64,000 nt of DNA, from positions 88,082,566-88,146,565 of the forward strand of contig NC_039359.1 of the NCBI RefSeq assembly GCF_003573695.1, given 5' to 3'. The position numbers and the translations under genes are program-made. The notes under the pieces are model-generated. The model saw nothing but the letters and a program-made list of their open reading frames with translations, was not told the DNA's origin and made no database searches. Source of the DNA: Papaver somniferum (taxonomy: Eukaryota; Streptophyta; Magnoliopsida; Ranunculales; Papaveraceae). Below are positions 33,170-45,950 of this stretch, one piece after another (position 1 is the first letter of the stretch; each line of letters starts with the position of its first letter).

Positions 33170-36100
33170 TTCCACCCTCGTTGAAAACATCCTTGTCCTC
33201 AAGGATGGAAAATAAAATAGGAAGATTGTTTTGTTGCTTGGCATGTGTAGGTTCATCCGGGCATTGCAGCAGCATCCGTCGAACATAGTAAGAATTGTGA
33301 CCTTTCACTAACTTCAAAAATGGTTATTGAATTGAAAATGCTGATTCAATGAGCATAGGCAATCCTTCTCCATAACCAGTTGAGACATGCAGGAATCTGA
33401 ATCCGCGTGTTTTCGTTTGTAAAATGAACCTGCAACAATCGAATAGATAAAACTTCACTGTCAGCAATTGACCACTTCTGAAGTTGTGAACATAGCAATT
33501 TGGATGATGCATTTGTAGATAGTATGGAGCTGACAACTTTTTCTTTCTCTTGTATTAGTATGCCATGTGGTGCGGAAACATTCAGTTTGCCCCCAAAGGT
33601 GTTGTACATACCCAAAAATATACCCATCCGAAGTAAACCAGTCTCCCAATACAACTCCTCAGAAGTTGCGGCCATACCCCTGAGTCCAACTCTCCACAAA
33701 CTAATGGAAAGATAATTTGAATTTCCACTTCAAATAATCTGTTCATATCCACACATATATAAGTTGAATCTCCCTAGGAAAGATTTGAGCTTCCATTCTT
33801 ATGCATAATTCCCCGGGGTGAACATGTGCTTTATCATTATTACCACCAGCTTGAGAGATGTGTAACAGTAGGAAAAAAAATCTAGCAAGCATGGGCCTTG
33901 GTGTGGAATCACTGAACAGTGCAATCTCTCCATGAATTTCCACGAATAACTCCTTGAGCTGGGAAGACGATTGTTCTAAGCGAGATGCAGGAATTGTGGT
34001 AAAAAGAACAACTGATGACCAAAAACCATCAGTAGACTCCAGATTGGTATGCGTGTACATTGTTCTTTGCAACAAAAACAAGATAGAGAGAGCTCCATAA
34101 AACACAAATGAAGGTAAGAGATAGTGCAAAAATAGACCCTTGCTGAAGAACTGGGAACAACTTCTAAAGAATGATGGGAGCATCATAAGTGGTTGGTAAG
34201 AGAATCTGAATTTCCATCTCAAGTACTGTACCCTTACCAACTTGTGGAGAATCCAAATTACCACTAGAAAGGCCTGAATTCCAAGTACTCTTTGAACACT
34301 TGAGTGTCCAACTGTCAATTTAACTCTCCTGTGTAGCAGAAACTTCCTAAATACTGCAGATGTAAGCAATCAAGGGCGTTGAAAAAGACTGATTTGCCGA
34401 AAATAGCACCGACTGTTAACAATTGTGGTAGCTGATTGTCCAACAACTGATTGAATAATGTCAGAAGAGTCTTGTGAAATGTTATGTGGACCCAGTTGAA
34501 GTAAGAAAATATCAGCATCACCACGAATTCGTCTCCAGACTACACTGCCAACTAATTTATGGAGAAAGATCATTTCAAACTGCTCAAGCGTTTTCAGCAA
34601 TACAGAAATGAGATTAGCGACACCATTTGCAACAATCAGATTACGAATCCCATCTGCACAACATATATTACACCACAATCCAGATGAAACTAATTTGAAT
34701 TTCCATCTTAGGTATCCAATTATGTAGGCTTCTCTCGCTTGATACACCAAACCCAACCAGCAACTGTAAAAAGGAATTGAATATTGACGGGAACCAAATT
34801 TGGAGAAACCAATCAGTTGGGTGCAACAATAAGTAGGTGGTTGAAAAAATTCAGCAGGTGGTAAACATACAAGGTCTGAAGTTAAGGTTGCAGTTATAGT
34901 CCCCTCTCGATTTGAAGAACTCTTGTAGGCTTCAAAAATAAGCAGTAAAAATTGCAAGATGAGCTCGATTCGAGAGAGATAAGAATCATCTTGTTTAACT
35001 TCCTGTATAAGGGTTTGTGGCACAAATTTATGTTCATTTTCACCACCACCAGCCTTCAATGACTCGTCATAGTGAAATGCTGAAATATTAGGTACATCAG
35101 AAAAAATAAAGTTCCATAGATACCAGTAACACCCATGAGGATATTTAGCGAAATCTCGGGTAAATAAATCAAATTGTTATGAAAAATTTTCTGCACAACT
35201 TCCTCAAGAAGTAAAAAACTACCATGGACTGCATTTAGAAGCAGAAGAGAGAGCAACCAGAACCTGATTCTTGAAAAATAAAATTGAGATGTAGCAATGT
35301 CAAGAACTAAGAAATGAACTGCTACACTAATACTTCTCCCACTCCAAAAATTAGTGGAAAACTTGAATTTCCAGCTCAAGTATTCTACCCAATGCAGTAC
35401 ATTCAGACGTTGAGTTTCTTTTTCTTGAAATACGGGACTCCGCAAGCTATGACAGTACAAAAGTTTTTGTTGAAGAGCATTGGTAGATAATACAGTTGTT
35501 TACAGTAAACTCCACATACTGCTGTGATGTAGTTGAGTAAATATTTCCCTTGCAGTACCAGCTGCATTAACCCATGTCAATGGAAGTATCAACCTAGACC
35601 ACAGAGGCTTACGATACAACAACATTTTCCCGTACCACTTGCAATCTTCCAGAATGCACTCAAAGGAGAAATCTCCATTGTTAGTAGCCCATAATTTGGA
35701 ATACTCATCGAGCATCAATGAACGAGAATTAGATAGACTAAAAGAGAATTTATAATCATTCACTGAATGAGTAGACCCGTGAGTAGGCTCAATTCATTTT
35801 TTACAATCAAATACGGAACAAAGGTACACAAAATAAGGATAGTAATAAACATCACCATCGTTCCAGATCCACAAAACACTAGCAGGAAGTTTACCCAAGA
35901 AATCATGTACCATTTCAGGTTCATATAGCCTAATCCATAGGAGTTTCAAAATTCTGTGTCTCTTAGCTATATGAACAAACAACTTCCTCGCATCATAAAC
36001 GTCAGCATCATTAACACATAAAATATGAATTGATCGCATAGATGAAAAATATGTGTTATACCCAAAGCTAAGAAGTAATGGAAGAATCAATCTACCAACA

Positions 36101-36848
36101 CGTTTACCTCGATCGAATAACAAACGAGAATAATCAAGTTTGAAGCAAAAACAACCCATACCTATAATTTTGTTGTGGAGAAAGAAAAATTCGTCACAAA
36201 TGCCCTGGTGTGCTGAAAAAAATTGACGCAATTTCTCACACGGAATTCAGTCACGCTGATGTTAATGAACTGATTCACTTCCCCGATTCTGAATGGATTT
36301 GGCCTAATGACTTCAACAACATCAGTATTCACCACTTTCTCATATTGTAAACTCTCACCAGCAGAAAAATCATTCTTCTCATAAAACAAAAATGATGCAA
36401 TTAACCATAATTTGAGAGAATCTTCTTCTTCATTGACAGCGGAAGGAATTGAATTAACGACAGTTGAAACTTCTTCAAAGAAATAAGAAGGAATCAACTC
36501 CGATTCTGAAAATTCATCAACAACTGTAAAATCGACTTTGACTCTGCAAGGAGATGGATGAGATGGAGCAGTATGGCTAATAATCATGAGTGAGGTCACC
36601 CTCTCTAATGCCTTGGTTATCAATTTTAACCACCTCTGTAGTCTGTGATCTCGATCTACGGCGTCCTTGTTCGTCAAATAATATCGATGCCACTTAGAGC
36701 AAACATCTAATTTCTCTGCTGCTATCCTTTCCAACTTCAGCAGAGGTACTAGTTTTACATTCATTTCAACCCATTTTTCAACTGTTGAATCCATGATAAA
36801 AAAAATTTGAAGAAATTTTAGGGTGGATTGAACGGCTCTGATGCCAAT
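33170..36848 (-). pseudogene. Family A copy 3: unknown protein, inverted and frame-broken
   Basis: Minus-strand frames start at an ATG at 36,794 (MDSTVEKWVEMNVKLVPLL) 54 bp after the LTR and run in pieces to about 33,750 (36794-36162, 36231-35794, 35763-35500, 35460-35056, 35059-34370, 34369-33743). They align with copy 2 over the segments listed there (CSKWHRYYLTNKD, DEFSESELIPSYFFEEV, RKLFVHIAKRHRILKLLWIR, WSRLILPLTWVNAAGTA). Several frame changes make it inactive. Continuing similarity between copies over such length, while the frame is broken in each, means the family once had a long intact ORF. The segment 33,170-33,740 has no recognised coding content. Confidence 0.6.
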
Positions 36849-37191
36849 TGTTATATTACTACAACAGTTAGACAAACAGATGGATAGAATTGGTGATAAA
36901 CACCACCTAAATCAATAGATTCAAGCCAAATATGAGTTCAGAGAACACATCCATTAAAGAACAAGGTTCTTATTTGATAATTGATAATCGATTAGCTTGC
37001 AAATACAGACTGACTCGAGTTTTATAAGACTAGGTAACTCAAGTTAATCCAACGACTAGAAACACTCCAGGTGGGCTAATCTAAACCAACCATTACACAT
37101 AACTAAAGACAGTCGCTAATACTATAAGGGCACTCCTAAATAACTACTGATGGCACACATCCTAGTAGCCCCTACATTCTACGCTACGACA
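36849..37191 (-). repeat. 5' LTR of family A copy 3
   Basis: A 343-bp LTR on the minus strand from TGTCGTAGCGTAG to TATAACA, followed by the primer site ATTGGCATCAGAGCCGTT (initiator-Met type) and a leader with a CACCC block. It differs from the LTR at 22,822-23,157 at scattered positions. Confidence 0.8.
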
Positions 37192-38520
37192 TTGCACTAT
37201 ACTATCATTTGACAGACAACTGGTTGGTGCTTAGCTAGAAAAGAGTAAATACTACCAGGAATGTTTACGGCTAGAGAAGCTTAGCCGTGATAGAAAGAAA
37301 GAAAAGGAGAGGGGAATCCAGGAGAAGTTACGTATTGAAAGTACCAGACGTATATGAATACCAAAAGTTTACAGGGAAACTTACGGACATAATTTCTTGG
37401 CTGTAACGAGAGAAGAAAAATAAAGGCTGTCAGTTTCACAGAACTGACAATCCATAAAGCAGCTGAAATTTATGTGGGATGGACTCTTCTGGATTTGGAC
37501 GCAGGCCCACGGGACTGTAGAGAGAATTATTTGCACGGCCGGACTTTGGCAGTTAACCGATTTTGGAGTTCGGTGAGCTTTTGGCAACAAATTTTGCACG
37601 GAATTCGGCGTACAGACACTTCTATAATTTGGAATCCTGTATAAGAAACACTTCTTAACCTAGGAGGATATCATATATATCTCTACATCTTATAATACAC
37701 TCTTATTCTTCATTAATATTTTAGGGTTTACCCTTTTAGGGGAAAACCGGGAAACAGTGTAAACATGAGAGGCTAAACTTAATTGATTAAGGATGAATTG
37801 TTCTAGCGTGAACCTTTATTATTATACAAGTTTGTTCGGAGTTTTAATCATCTTATCGTTTGTTTTTACTACATCTAATGTTTATGAGTGTTTTTAGATT
37901 AATTTGGGATGCATACTAGATTAGTCTATTGATTGTTCTATTGCTAGTATTGGGTTAGGAGATAAGTAATCGTCGAATAAATTCATACACAAGTAGAAAT
38001 CGTTAGACCTTGTAGAGGGATTCTGTAGACCAATTGCGAGTGCAGACAAGATCAGCAAGTGAACCTTGAGCTAAGAGTTTAACTACTGGTATCAACCTAA
38101 TTCACAAAGCCTAAAGCATTCGATTGGATTACACCTTGAGTGAGCTACTACTGGGTGGTTCTTTGAATAAAATATGATATTAGAGAGCTTCCGTATCCGT
38201 GGTATAAAGATTTTTGCGGAGAACATTGAGCTAGCTGATGTTCTACGGTTGGTGATGAATGGTTCTAAAAAAGATAGATAAGTATACTAATCCAGTTCGC
38301 TTGTAATGGCGAAAGATTCTTTGATCATTTTTTTTATTTGTTATTCTTTTTATTTTACTTTAAACCAATTCCCTTTTGTTTTATCTTATTTTTCTATCTA
38401 AATAACATGTTAATTACACGGATCACTGTGGGAATGATCCTTACTACCTCTATATTATTTATTTAATTAGTGAGAAATATCTTGATTAATTTGTTGTGGT
38501 TACGACACGCATCGGTCATC
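37192..38520. other. Non-coding, probably old LTR-type DNA
   Basis: No gene. The end of this stretch, with CACGGATCACTGTGGGAATG and GGTTACGACACGCATC, resembles the U5 end of Athila/Tat-type LTRs, as does the region near 58,930-59,020. No partner LTR was found in the window. Confidence 0.35.
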
Positions 38521-39221
38521 CATTGAAAGGAAATCCACACAGCAACAGAAAGTGTTTCTAATCTAAACAGTGTGAAAAATCACACAACAAGAAGTGTTTC
38601 TAAGCTTAACCGTGGAAAGAGATACAACGGCAGACGGAAATCTTCCAGCAAAAAGACCAATCCACTAGCAGACAAATCAGTTTCCTTAAACCACAAATGA
38701 GGCTAAAGACGATATGCGAGCATATAGGTCTTTCCGAGAAGACACCGGTGATGATCTAGAAATACGAACAAGAAGAACCCACAAATCAAACAAATGAGAG
38801 GGCATACAATCATGCTCAAGAAAACATGAATAAACGTTTCTCCGCCATGGAGGACGAGGAGGAAAACTTCTATCAGGCATAAGAAACTCTTATGAGAAAG
38901 AAAGGGAAAGCTAAAAACGCCGAACTTTGCAGAAGGGAAGAAGAGAATAAAACTCAATTCTCCACCCAAAGAAGACTTTTATAGGAATAAAAGTCATAGG
39001 GAAGCTAACCAGTACTTATCCAAAATAGTCAAGTAGCAATAAATAACGATGACCATAAAAGAAAGAGAAAGACACTCTCTAAACCAATGGATAACCAACC
39101 GGCGCCTCAAGTCAAACAGGTAGAAGCGCACTAAAAATGCAGATGTGGTGATAAAGATAGGACGGTTACGAAGTTTTCTTCCCATCATGCCCTTGGAAAG
39201 TTGCAAAGAAAATGAGAAAAA
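38521..39221. other. Non-coding, nothing identified
   Basis: Two short direct repeats (AGTGTTTCTAA near 38,552 and 38,594) are visible. The overlapping open stretches on the minus strand at 38,686-38,969 look like chance frames. Confidence 0.35.
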
Positions 39222-39990
39222 TGTGAGGGTAAATTACCTGATGGCCACGTGTTCACATCTCAAGAGATGATATCATGATAATATGATGAGATGGAAGCAT
39301 TGAATCATACTATAAAAAGGTGATTTCTTCTGAATCGAGACACTTGCCACAACGTTACATGAATGACACGTGCAATGAGTGGTCTAATCAACTCAGACGG
39401 TCAAGTATAAAAAGAAGGACTGCATTTAATGAAGGATCAAAACAGGCGTGGACGAATCTACATTCCATCAGAAGATTCGGACGATCTATAATACAACCCA
39501 AGGATGAGGCAGCACGAGGTTCCCCAAGGAAGAGTAGCACGATGACGTACAGGGCGAGATAGCTCGGAAGGAGAACCAAGCACACCATTATGAGGGATAG
39601 TATATAACTCATCCAAGTATGAAGAAGATATACAACATCTTCACCAGCTCGGCGAGGTCAGGTCTTCACGAGTCTGATACTGCCTATAAATACCGGTCCA
39701 TGTATAAGGAAATGGACATGTTAGGTTATGTAATTTTAGATGGTCTTTCTACAGAGAATTCCTGAGAGAGACCGAGACAAGGAGAGAGTGAGAAATGTAA
39801 GTGATATTTGTAACTCTTTCAAGGGTAAGACCTTAATCAATAAATAAAACATTTTCTTTCCCGTTGACATAGGTCTTCATGGCCGAACCACATTATATGC
39901 TTATGTTAATCTTTACTTTTCAAGTTCTTTACATCTTGTTTATCTTTGAATATTGAATATTAATAGTTTTATAGCCTTTAAATTCACTTG
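39222..39990 (+). repeat. Probable solo LTR (Ty3/gypsy type)
   Basis: LTR-like layout on the plus strand: TG start (TGTGAGGGTAAATTACC), a TATA box CTATAAATA near 39,684, an AATCAATAAATAAAAC polyadenylation-like block near 39,834, then GTTGACATAGGTCTTCATGG and CCGAACCAC, a U5 signature seen in plant gypsy LTRs. No primer site, coding region or second copy follows. The exact 3' end is uncertain. Confidence 0.5.
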
Positions 39991-40019
39991 GATGTAGTCA
40001 TCAGAATAGGTGCAACTAC

Positions 40020-42262
40020 ACCTTTGCTGGTAGATACTCTTTCCTTAACAACTTGCCTAATTTAAGGGTTGTTAGCGCTACCTAAGACTTTTTAGGACTT
40101 TGTAGCTTTTATGAAAGATAACCTACATAATTGAAGGGAACTTTTTGAAATCATTTTGTGTACAGTTTTAGATTAATGTGGGTGTATTTTAATCGATACC
40201 CTTGTTGGTAGATACCTTTTCCTTGACAACTTGATTAATTTAGGGGTTGTTAGGGCTATCTAAGGCTTTTTAGAACTTTATAGATTTTAAGAAAGATTAC
40301 CTTCAGAATTTAAGGGAACTTGTTGATATCATTTTGTATACAATTTTAGGTTAATTAGGGTGGATTTTAACCGATATCATTGCTGGTAGAAACCTTTTGC
40401 TTAACAGTTGAACTAATTTATGGGTTGTTAGGGCTATTTAAGGCTTTTTAAGACTTCGTAGATTTTATGAAAGATAACCTACAGAATTGTAGGGAACCTA
40501 TTGAATTCATTTTGTACGGTTTTAGATTAATTGGTGTGGATTTTAATCGATACCCTTACTGGTAGATACCTTTTCCTTAACAAGTTGACTAATTTAGGGG
40601 TTGTTAGGGCTATTTAAGGCTTTTTAGGACTTCGTAGCTTTTAAAAGATAACCTTCAGAATTGAATAGAACTTGTTGAATTCATTTTTCGTACAGTTTTA
40701 TATTAATTGGGGTGAATTTTAATCAATACCCTTGCTGGTAGATACCTTTTCCTTAACAACTTGACTAATTTAGGGGTTGTTAGGGCGATTTAAGGCTTTT
40801 TAGAACTTTACAGCTTTTAAGAAAGATTACCTTTAGAATTGATGGGAACTTGTTGATATCATTTTGTATATAGTTTTAGATTAATTAGGGTGGATTTAAC
40901 AGATATATCATAGCTGGTAGAAACCTTTTGCTTAACAGTTAAACTAATTTAGCGGTTTTTAGGGCTACTTAAGGCTTTTTAGGACTTAATAGCTTTTATG
41001 AAAGATAACCTTCAGAATTAAAGGGAACTTGTTGATAACATTTTGTGTACAGTTTTAGATTAATTGGGTTGGATTTAACCGATACCATTGTTGGTAGATA
41101 CCTTTTCCATAACAACTTGACTAATTTAGGGGTTGTTAGGGCTATTTAAGGCTTATTAGAACTTTATAGCTTTTATGAAATATTACCTTCAGAATTGAAG
41201 GGAACTTGTTGATATCATTTTGTATACAGTTTTATATTAATTGGGGTGGATTTTAATCGATATCATTGATGGTAGAAACCTTTTGCTTAACAATTTGACT
41301 AATATAGGGGTTGTTAGGGCTATTTAAGGCTTTTTAGAACTTTATAGCTTTTAAGAAAGATTACCTTTAGAATTTATGGGAACTTGTTGGTATCATTTTG
41401 TATACAATTTTAGATTAACTGGGGTGGTTTTTAACCGATATCATTGCTGGTAGAAACCTTTTGCTTAACAATTTGACTAATTTAGGGGTCGTTAGAGCTA
41501 TTTAAGGCTTTTTAGAACTTTATAGCTTTTAAGAAAGATTACCTTTAGAATTTGATGAGAACTTGTTGATATCATTTTGTATATAGTTTTAGAATAATTA
41601 GGGTGGATTTAACTCATACCATTACTGGTAGAAACCTTTTGCTTAACAATTTGACTAATTTTGGGGTTGTTAGAGCTATTTAAGGCTTTTTAGAACTTTA
41701 TAACTTTTGAGAAAGATTACCTTTAGAATTTGATGGGAACTTGTTGATATCATTTTGTATATAGTTTTAGAATAATTAGGGTGGATTTAACTGATACCAT
41801 TGCTGGTAGAAACCTTTTGCTTAACAGTTCAACTAATTTAGGGGTTGTAAGGGCTACTTAAGGCTTTTTAGAACTTCGTAGCTTTTATGAAAAATAACCT
41901 AAAAAATCGAAGGAACTTGTGGAATTTATTTTGTGTACAGTTTTAGATTCATTGAGGTGGATTTTAATCGACACCCTTGCCGTTAGATACCTTTTCATTA
42001 ACAATTTGACTTATCTAGGGGTTGTTAGGGCTACTTAAGGCTTTTTAGGACTTTGTAGCTTTTAAGAAAGATTACCTTTGCTGGTAGATACCTTTTCCTT
42101 AACAACTTGACTAATTTAGGGGTTGTTAGGTCTACTTAAGGCTTTTTAAGACTTTGTAGCTTTTAAGAAAGATTACCTTTAGAATTGAAGGGAACTTGTT
42201 GATATCATTTTGTGTACAGTTTTAGATTAATTGGGGTGCATTTAACCGATAACCTTGTTGGA
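40020..42262 (+). repeat. Tandem satellite, period 176-179 bp, about 13 units
   Basis: The block (G)CTGGTAGATACC or CTGGTAGAAACC recurs at 40026, 40204, 40382, 40558, 40734, 40913, 41090, 41268, 41446, 41624, 41802, 41979, 42080 and 42257. All spacings are 176-179 bp except one shortened unit of 101 bp. Other constant blocks are TTAGGGGTTGTTAGGGCTA, TTAAGGCTTTTTAGAAC and CAGTTTTAGATTAATTGG. Two variants alternate irregularly: GATACCTTTTCCTTAAC and GAAACCTTTTGCTTAAC. AT-rich, no coding capacity. The monomer length is that of many plant centromeric or subtelomeric satellites, but a short local array inside transposon DNA is equally possible. Confidence 0.92.
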
Positions 42263-44424
42263 AATTTGGGATAAAAACATAAGAAAACAGAGAACGGAAA
42301 AGAATGTTGTAACACTGGAGCTTCAAGGCCTTGCGATTCTTTTAGCAATTATTTCGACCATTCCCAAATAATTGGCGAGTACAGGTCAGCGAAATATTGC
42401 TTTCAGGATACAATGAAGCCCTAACAAAGTAAATGGATTCAAGAGTTGTACTTCCCTTGACCCAACCAAGAAAACATAGTATTTATATTCAGATGATGCT
42501 TAGAGAGAAAAGAGATCAGTTGTTTTAGATATGTTTTTCTATGCTTGAATGGAAATAAATCATCATTACTTATAGGGGACTCATGCCTATTGGAGATGCC
42601 TCTTCATTCTCAAAAGACACCAATAGTGTTTAATGGGAATGGGTGTGTCTCTTGTGAACCATCACACCCTTTGGATATGCCTTTTCATCTCCAATAAAAT
42701 TCCATTGCATCTATTAGGCGCAGGATGCTCCCCATCATAGTGGCAAACCAAAAACGAAAACCATTTTATTTTCTATATTATTGAAAACATCCAACAATCT
42801 CCCCCTATTTTCAATAACCAAAACATGAAAACAAAGTAAAACTTACAAAACTGGAGTGACTGCATCACTCAAGTGACTGCCTACGTACCCGAGTGGGATC
42901 AAGACAACGTAGTTCAAGCTCAGTTGGGAAATAAGCATCATCGTAGAAATCAATACATAAATGGTAGGTATCTTTTGGATTTGGACCTTCACTTAGTGTT
43001 AGAAATTCAAAGCCTTATCGGGGTTTAGTGGTGAAACCAGTCTTGAACCAAGTACCCCATGTGATAAAACCGGAATCTCCACTCATATTGATTTCAGGGA
43101 TTGTGTGTTATGAAGCTCAGCATATTAATGGCCCTGTGCTTATCCTGGATTCATGAGTCTTCTTTAGAGAACTGTCTTCTTCTCTTAGGAAACGGCCTGA
43201 TTTCCATACTCATATAGGTAAGTCTCGAAGGTGTTTCTGCGATGCACCTTGTGATAAAAGTTAGACTTATTAAGGATTTCCATCCATCCCTTTTTTCTTG
43301 CAGAACCTGCACTAAATAGAAATGAGAAGTTTTATACTTAGTGCACCATAATCACTTCCATAACTTGTTGGTACCACATTGAACCTTGTTTATATTTTTT
43401 AAAACATAGGTTGAGTTTCTGCTATGTGTGATCGAACTTTCATTCACAGACCTTAGTCCCATTTCTGTATACTTCATTGAAATTATTTCCTTTAGGAGAC
43501 TCTTGGTAATTGGTATTTCAAGTTCTAGTATGTTTCAATGGCTAACTGCAATTACTCCTTTCTTAAGTAATTGACTTACCGTTCAATGTACAAGACGTGT
43601 ATGTCTTGACTTTTCATTATAAGTATTTGTTAGAGGCGTTATATATCATAGCCGGATTCACAATTAATCAAGACCGCTTAAGATGGATTCTTCCGAAAAT
43701 GGGATCTCTACAAGTTAGGTTCTAAGACATTCCTCCTCATTAATTGCATGCAATCAATTCTGAAAACATTATTAAAGATGTTCCTATTTGATTTTACAAA
43801 TTAGTTGCAACTTCGCTAGTATTCTTAATTAACATTCACAGTTTAATTAACAAAAAGTCATCATAGATTACATTCACTAGAGGCATAGAAAATTTGTAGG
43901 CAATTTACTTGATATTTCAACAAGCATATTATCACGATGAGTAACTCCTGTACTCATGCCCAATCCTCTACACATTTATAACCAATTACATAGACAATGT
44001 CTATTTAACATTTTACACTATGTAATACTTTCACAATTTATGCATTGGTAATATTATAACAGCTCCTCGTTGGATATTTGGTCAGCCGTCCAATCTTCCA
44101 ATATGTTATATATTAACCGGTATCAACTTTCCTTTTGATGTAATTTAAGACATGCCAATTTCCAAATTTGGAACCATATAATTCTTATTGCAAGAATTAT
44201 ATTCATGCCGCAGAATTGTTGTCTCAACAATTATAGTAAAAATTTATATAGCAATTCCTATATAAATATCTTCATTTTATGATTGTGAACACGTAAATCA
44301 CGAAGGCATATATATGTTCACAAACAATGTTCGCACTCTAGGTACCGTCTCACACTGATAATACGATTGCATTGATTCCTTGGCTCAAAACCTTCGGGTT
44401 TATCATAACCTCATCTAATAACAT
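42263..44424. other. Non-coding, degenerate transposon DNA
   Basis: No gene or intact element. The text CAACAATCTCCCCCTATTTT near 42,792 and GACTGCCTACGTACCCGAGT near 42,880 resemble plant LTR retrotransposon debris. The rest, 43,000-44,424, is AT-rich with nothing recognised. Confidence 0.4.
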
Positions 44425-45220
44425 TGCGAGGGGCGTTTACGCAGGGGAAGATAAAGAAAATGAAGTATAAAAGTAAAAGTCAAGGAGCGTTAGGCGAATA
44501 TAAAATGCTGAAATGTAAATAAGACAGGGATTTACGTGGTTCAGCACTAAGGCCTACATCCACGGGGTTGTTGTTTCACTATATACTTGATGGTTACAGG
44601 GATAGTCGAGCGACTTTGGAGTTTACATAGGTCTGTATATTGTAAAGGACTAACTTACACTCGCAATATTTCTCTCTCCTTCTCTCCCTGATTTTTCCGA
44701 TCCCCTCACTCTTGGTGGAGAGGGGGTATTTATAGGGTTAGAGTGTGGGACCCATATCTGAGGGCCGTTGGAACCTTATCTTCTTGTGTTTTGTGTCCAT
44801 CACGCGGAGGTCTTCGTTCATTACTTGATCACGCAGAGGCATCCTCGTCCGTTCCACGGGTTGATCGACACGTATGCTGCTCAGAGTGTTTAATGTGGGT
44901 AGTTGAGGTGCCTGCTCGTGTCAGACAAGTGTCTTCTGCCCCTGTAACGTCCATGTCAGTTAACTTTCTCTTCACCGTTGATCTTAGATTCTTTTGGGGA
45001 TGAGATGAAGTAACTCTTCGGGAGTTATTTGGTGCTCCGCAGTACATCGTGTTTTCGGTGCATCTTTTAACTTCTGCCCTTATATTTGTTCGGGAAAAGA
45101 TCCTACGTCGCCGGGATAGGCTTCTTGGCTATGGGCGTGTGTCATCGTGTTTTGAATTTGCCTGCATGCTCTCCACGTATTTTCCTATATACACGTGTTC
45201 GATGATGAAATATGTACACA
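44425..45220 (-). repeat. 3' LTR of the Tat-lineage element
   Basis: About 796 bp, TG...CA on both strands. On the minus strand it starts TGTGTACATA directly after a polypurine tract (GAAGAAAAGGGGCAAAT), has a TATA box (CCCTATAAATACCCCC, plus-strand positions about 44,728-44,743) and a U5 with CGTGGATGTAGGCC and GCTGAACCACGTAAATCC. The matching 5' LTR would lie beyond the right end of the window, displaced by the Athila-like insertion. The left border is less certain than the right. Confidence 0.65.
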
Positions 45221-45950
45221 TAATTTGCCCCTTTTCTTCGGGCTTGAATGTTTAGTGGGAGCATTGAAGAAAACAGACGTTACATATTCTTCCTCTCTCC
45301 TAATAACTTCTCCTAGATACTTGGGCATGTTTCTTATTCGTGCATTAACTGCTCATTTAATGGGCACATTTCCCATTCCTCAATTATTTTCCTTCTCTTT
45401 CTTTCGAGTATATTAAGGAGAGAAGAAGAATTAATTTCATTCTCCTTGAAAAATAATTTCATTCTCCCTGTCAATCTTCATTCTTTGTTCTTCAACCATT
45501 AAATTGTCTCTGGCTTAACATTAATCACGCTCGCTTCTTCTTTGTTTCTGATTGTTGTCCTCTTCCTGCTGCTGTTTGTGGTGGTAAGGTTTCTTCTCTT
45601 TGTTCCTGTTGTTTTAAGCTGTGTTGATTGTAAATTTTCTGCTGTTGATCGTATCGTAGCCTCCTATTTCTGCTGTTGTCGTCCCTTGTTTGTGATGAAG
45701 AACCTCTTTTAATGCTTGTATACTAGTTTGCCCCTGTTCTTCGTCTCAAATCGAGGAGGCCATTGTTTTACTTGTATTGATTGGACTTTTGAGTTTAAGG
45801 TTTTAGGGTTTTGGGGAATTTCAAGCATGTATGCTAGGTTTAGGGTTTCTGTGCTATGTTGAGATGGACTGCTAATTTTGTGGTTTTTTGATCTTTGGTG
45901 ATGTCCTTGTGTTTGTTTCTAACTTGTTTATGTTGTACCTCTTCGCAGCC
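45221..45950 (+). promoter_or_regulatory. Promoter and 5' leader of the antisense Tat gene
   Basis: A TATA-like GTATATTAAG at 45,408-45,417 lies about 540 bp before the ATG at 45,951. A CT-rich leader follows, then a probable 5' UTR intron that ends CTTCGCAG at 45,948, two bases before the ATG. This lets the antisense gene be transcribed independently of the LTR promoter. Confidence 0.45.

Noticed and set aside
40020..42262. CRISPR-like regular repeat
   Set aside because: Repeats are adjacent 177-bp monomers with no unique spacers, in a plant nuclear context.
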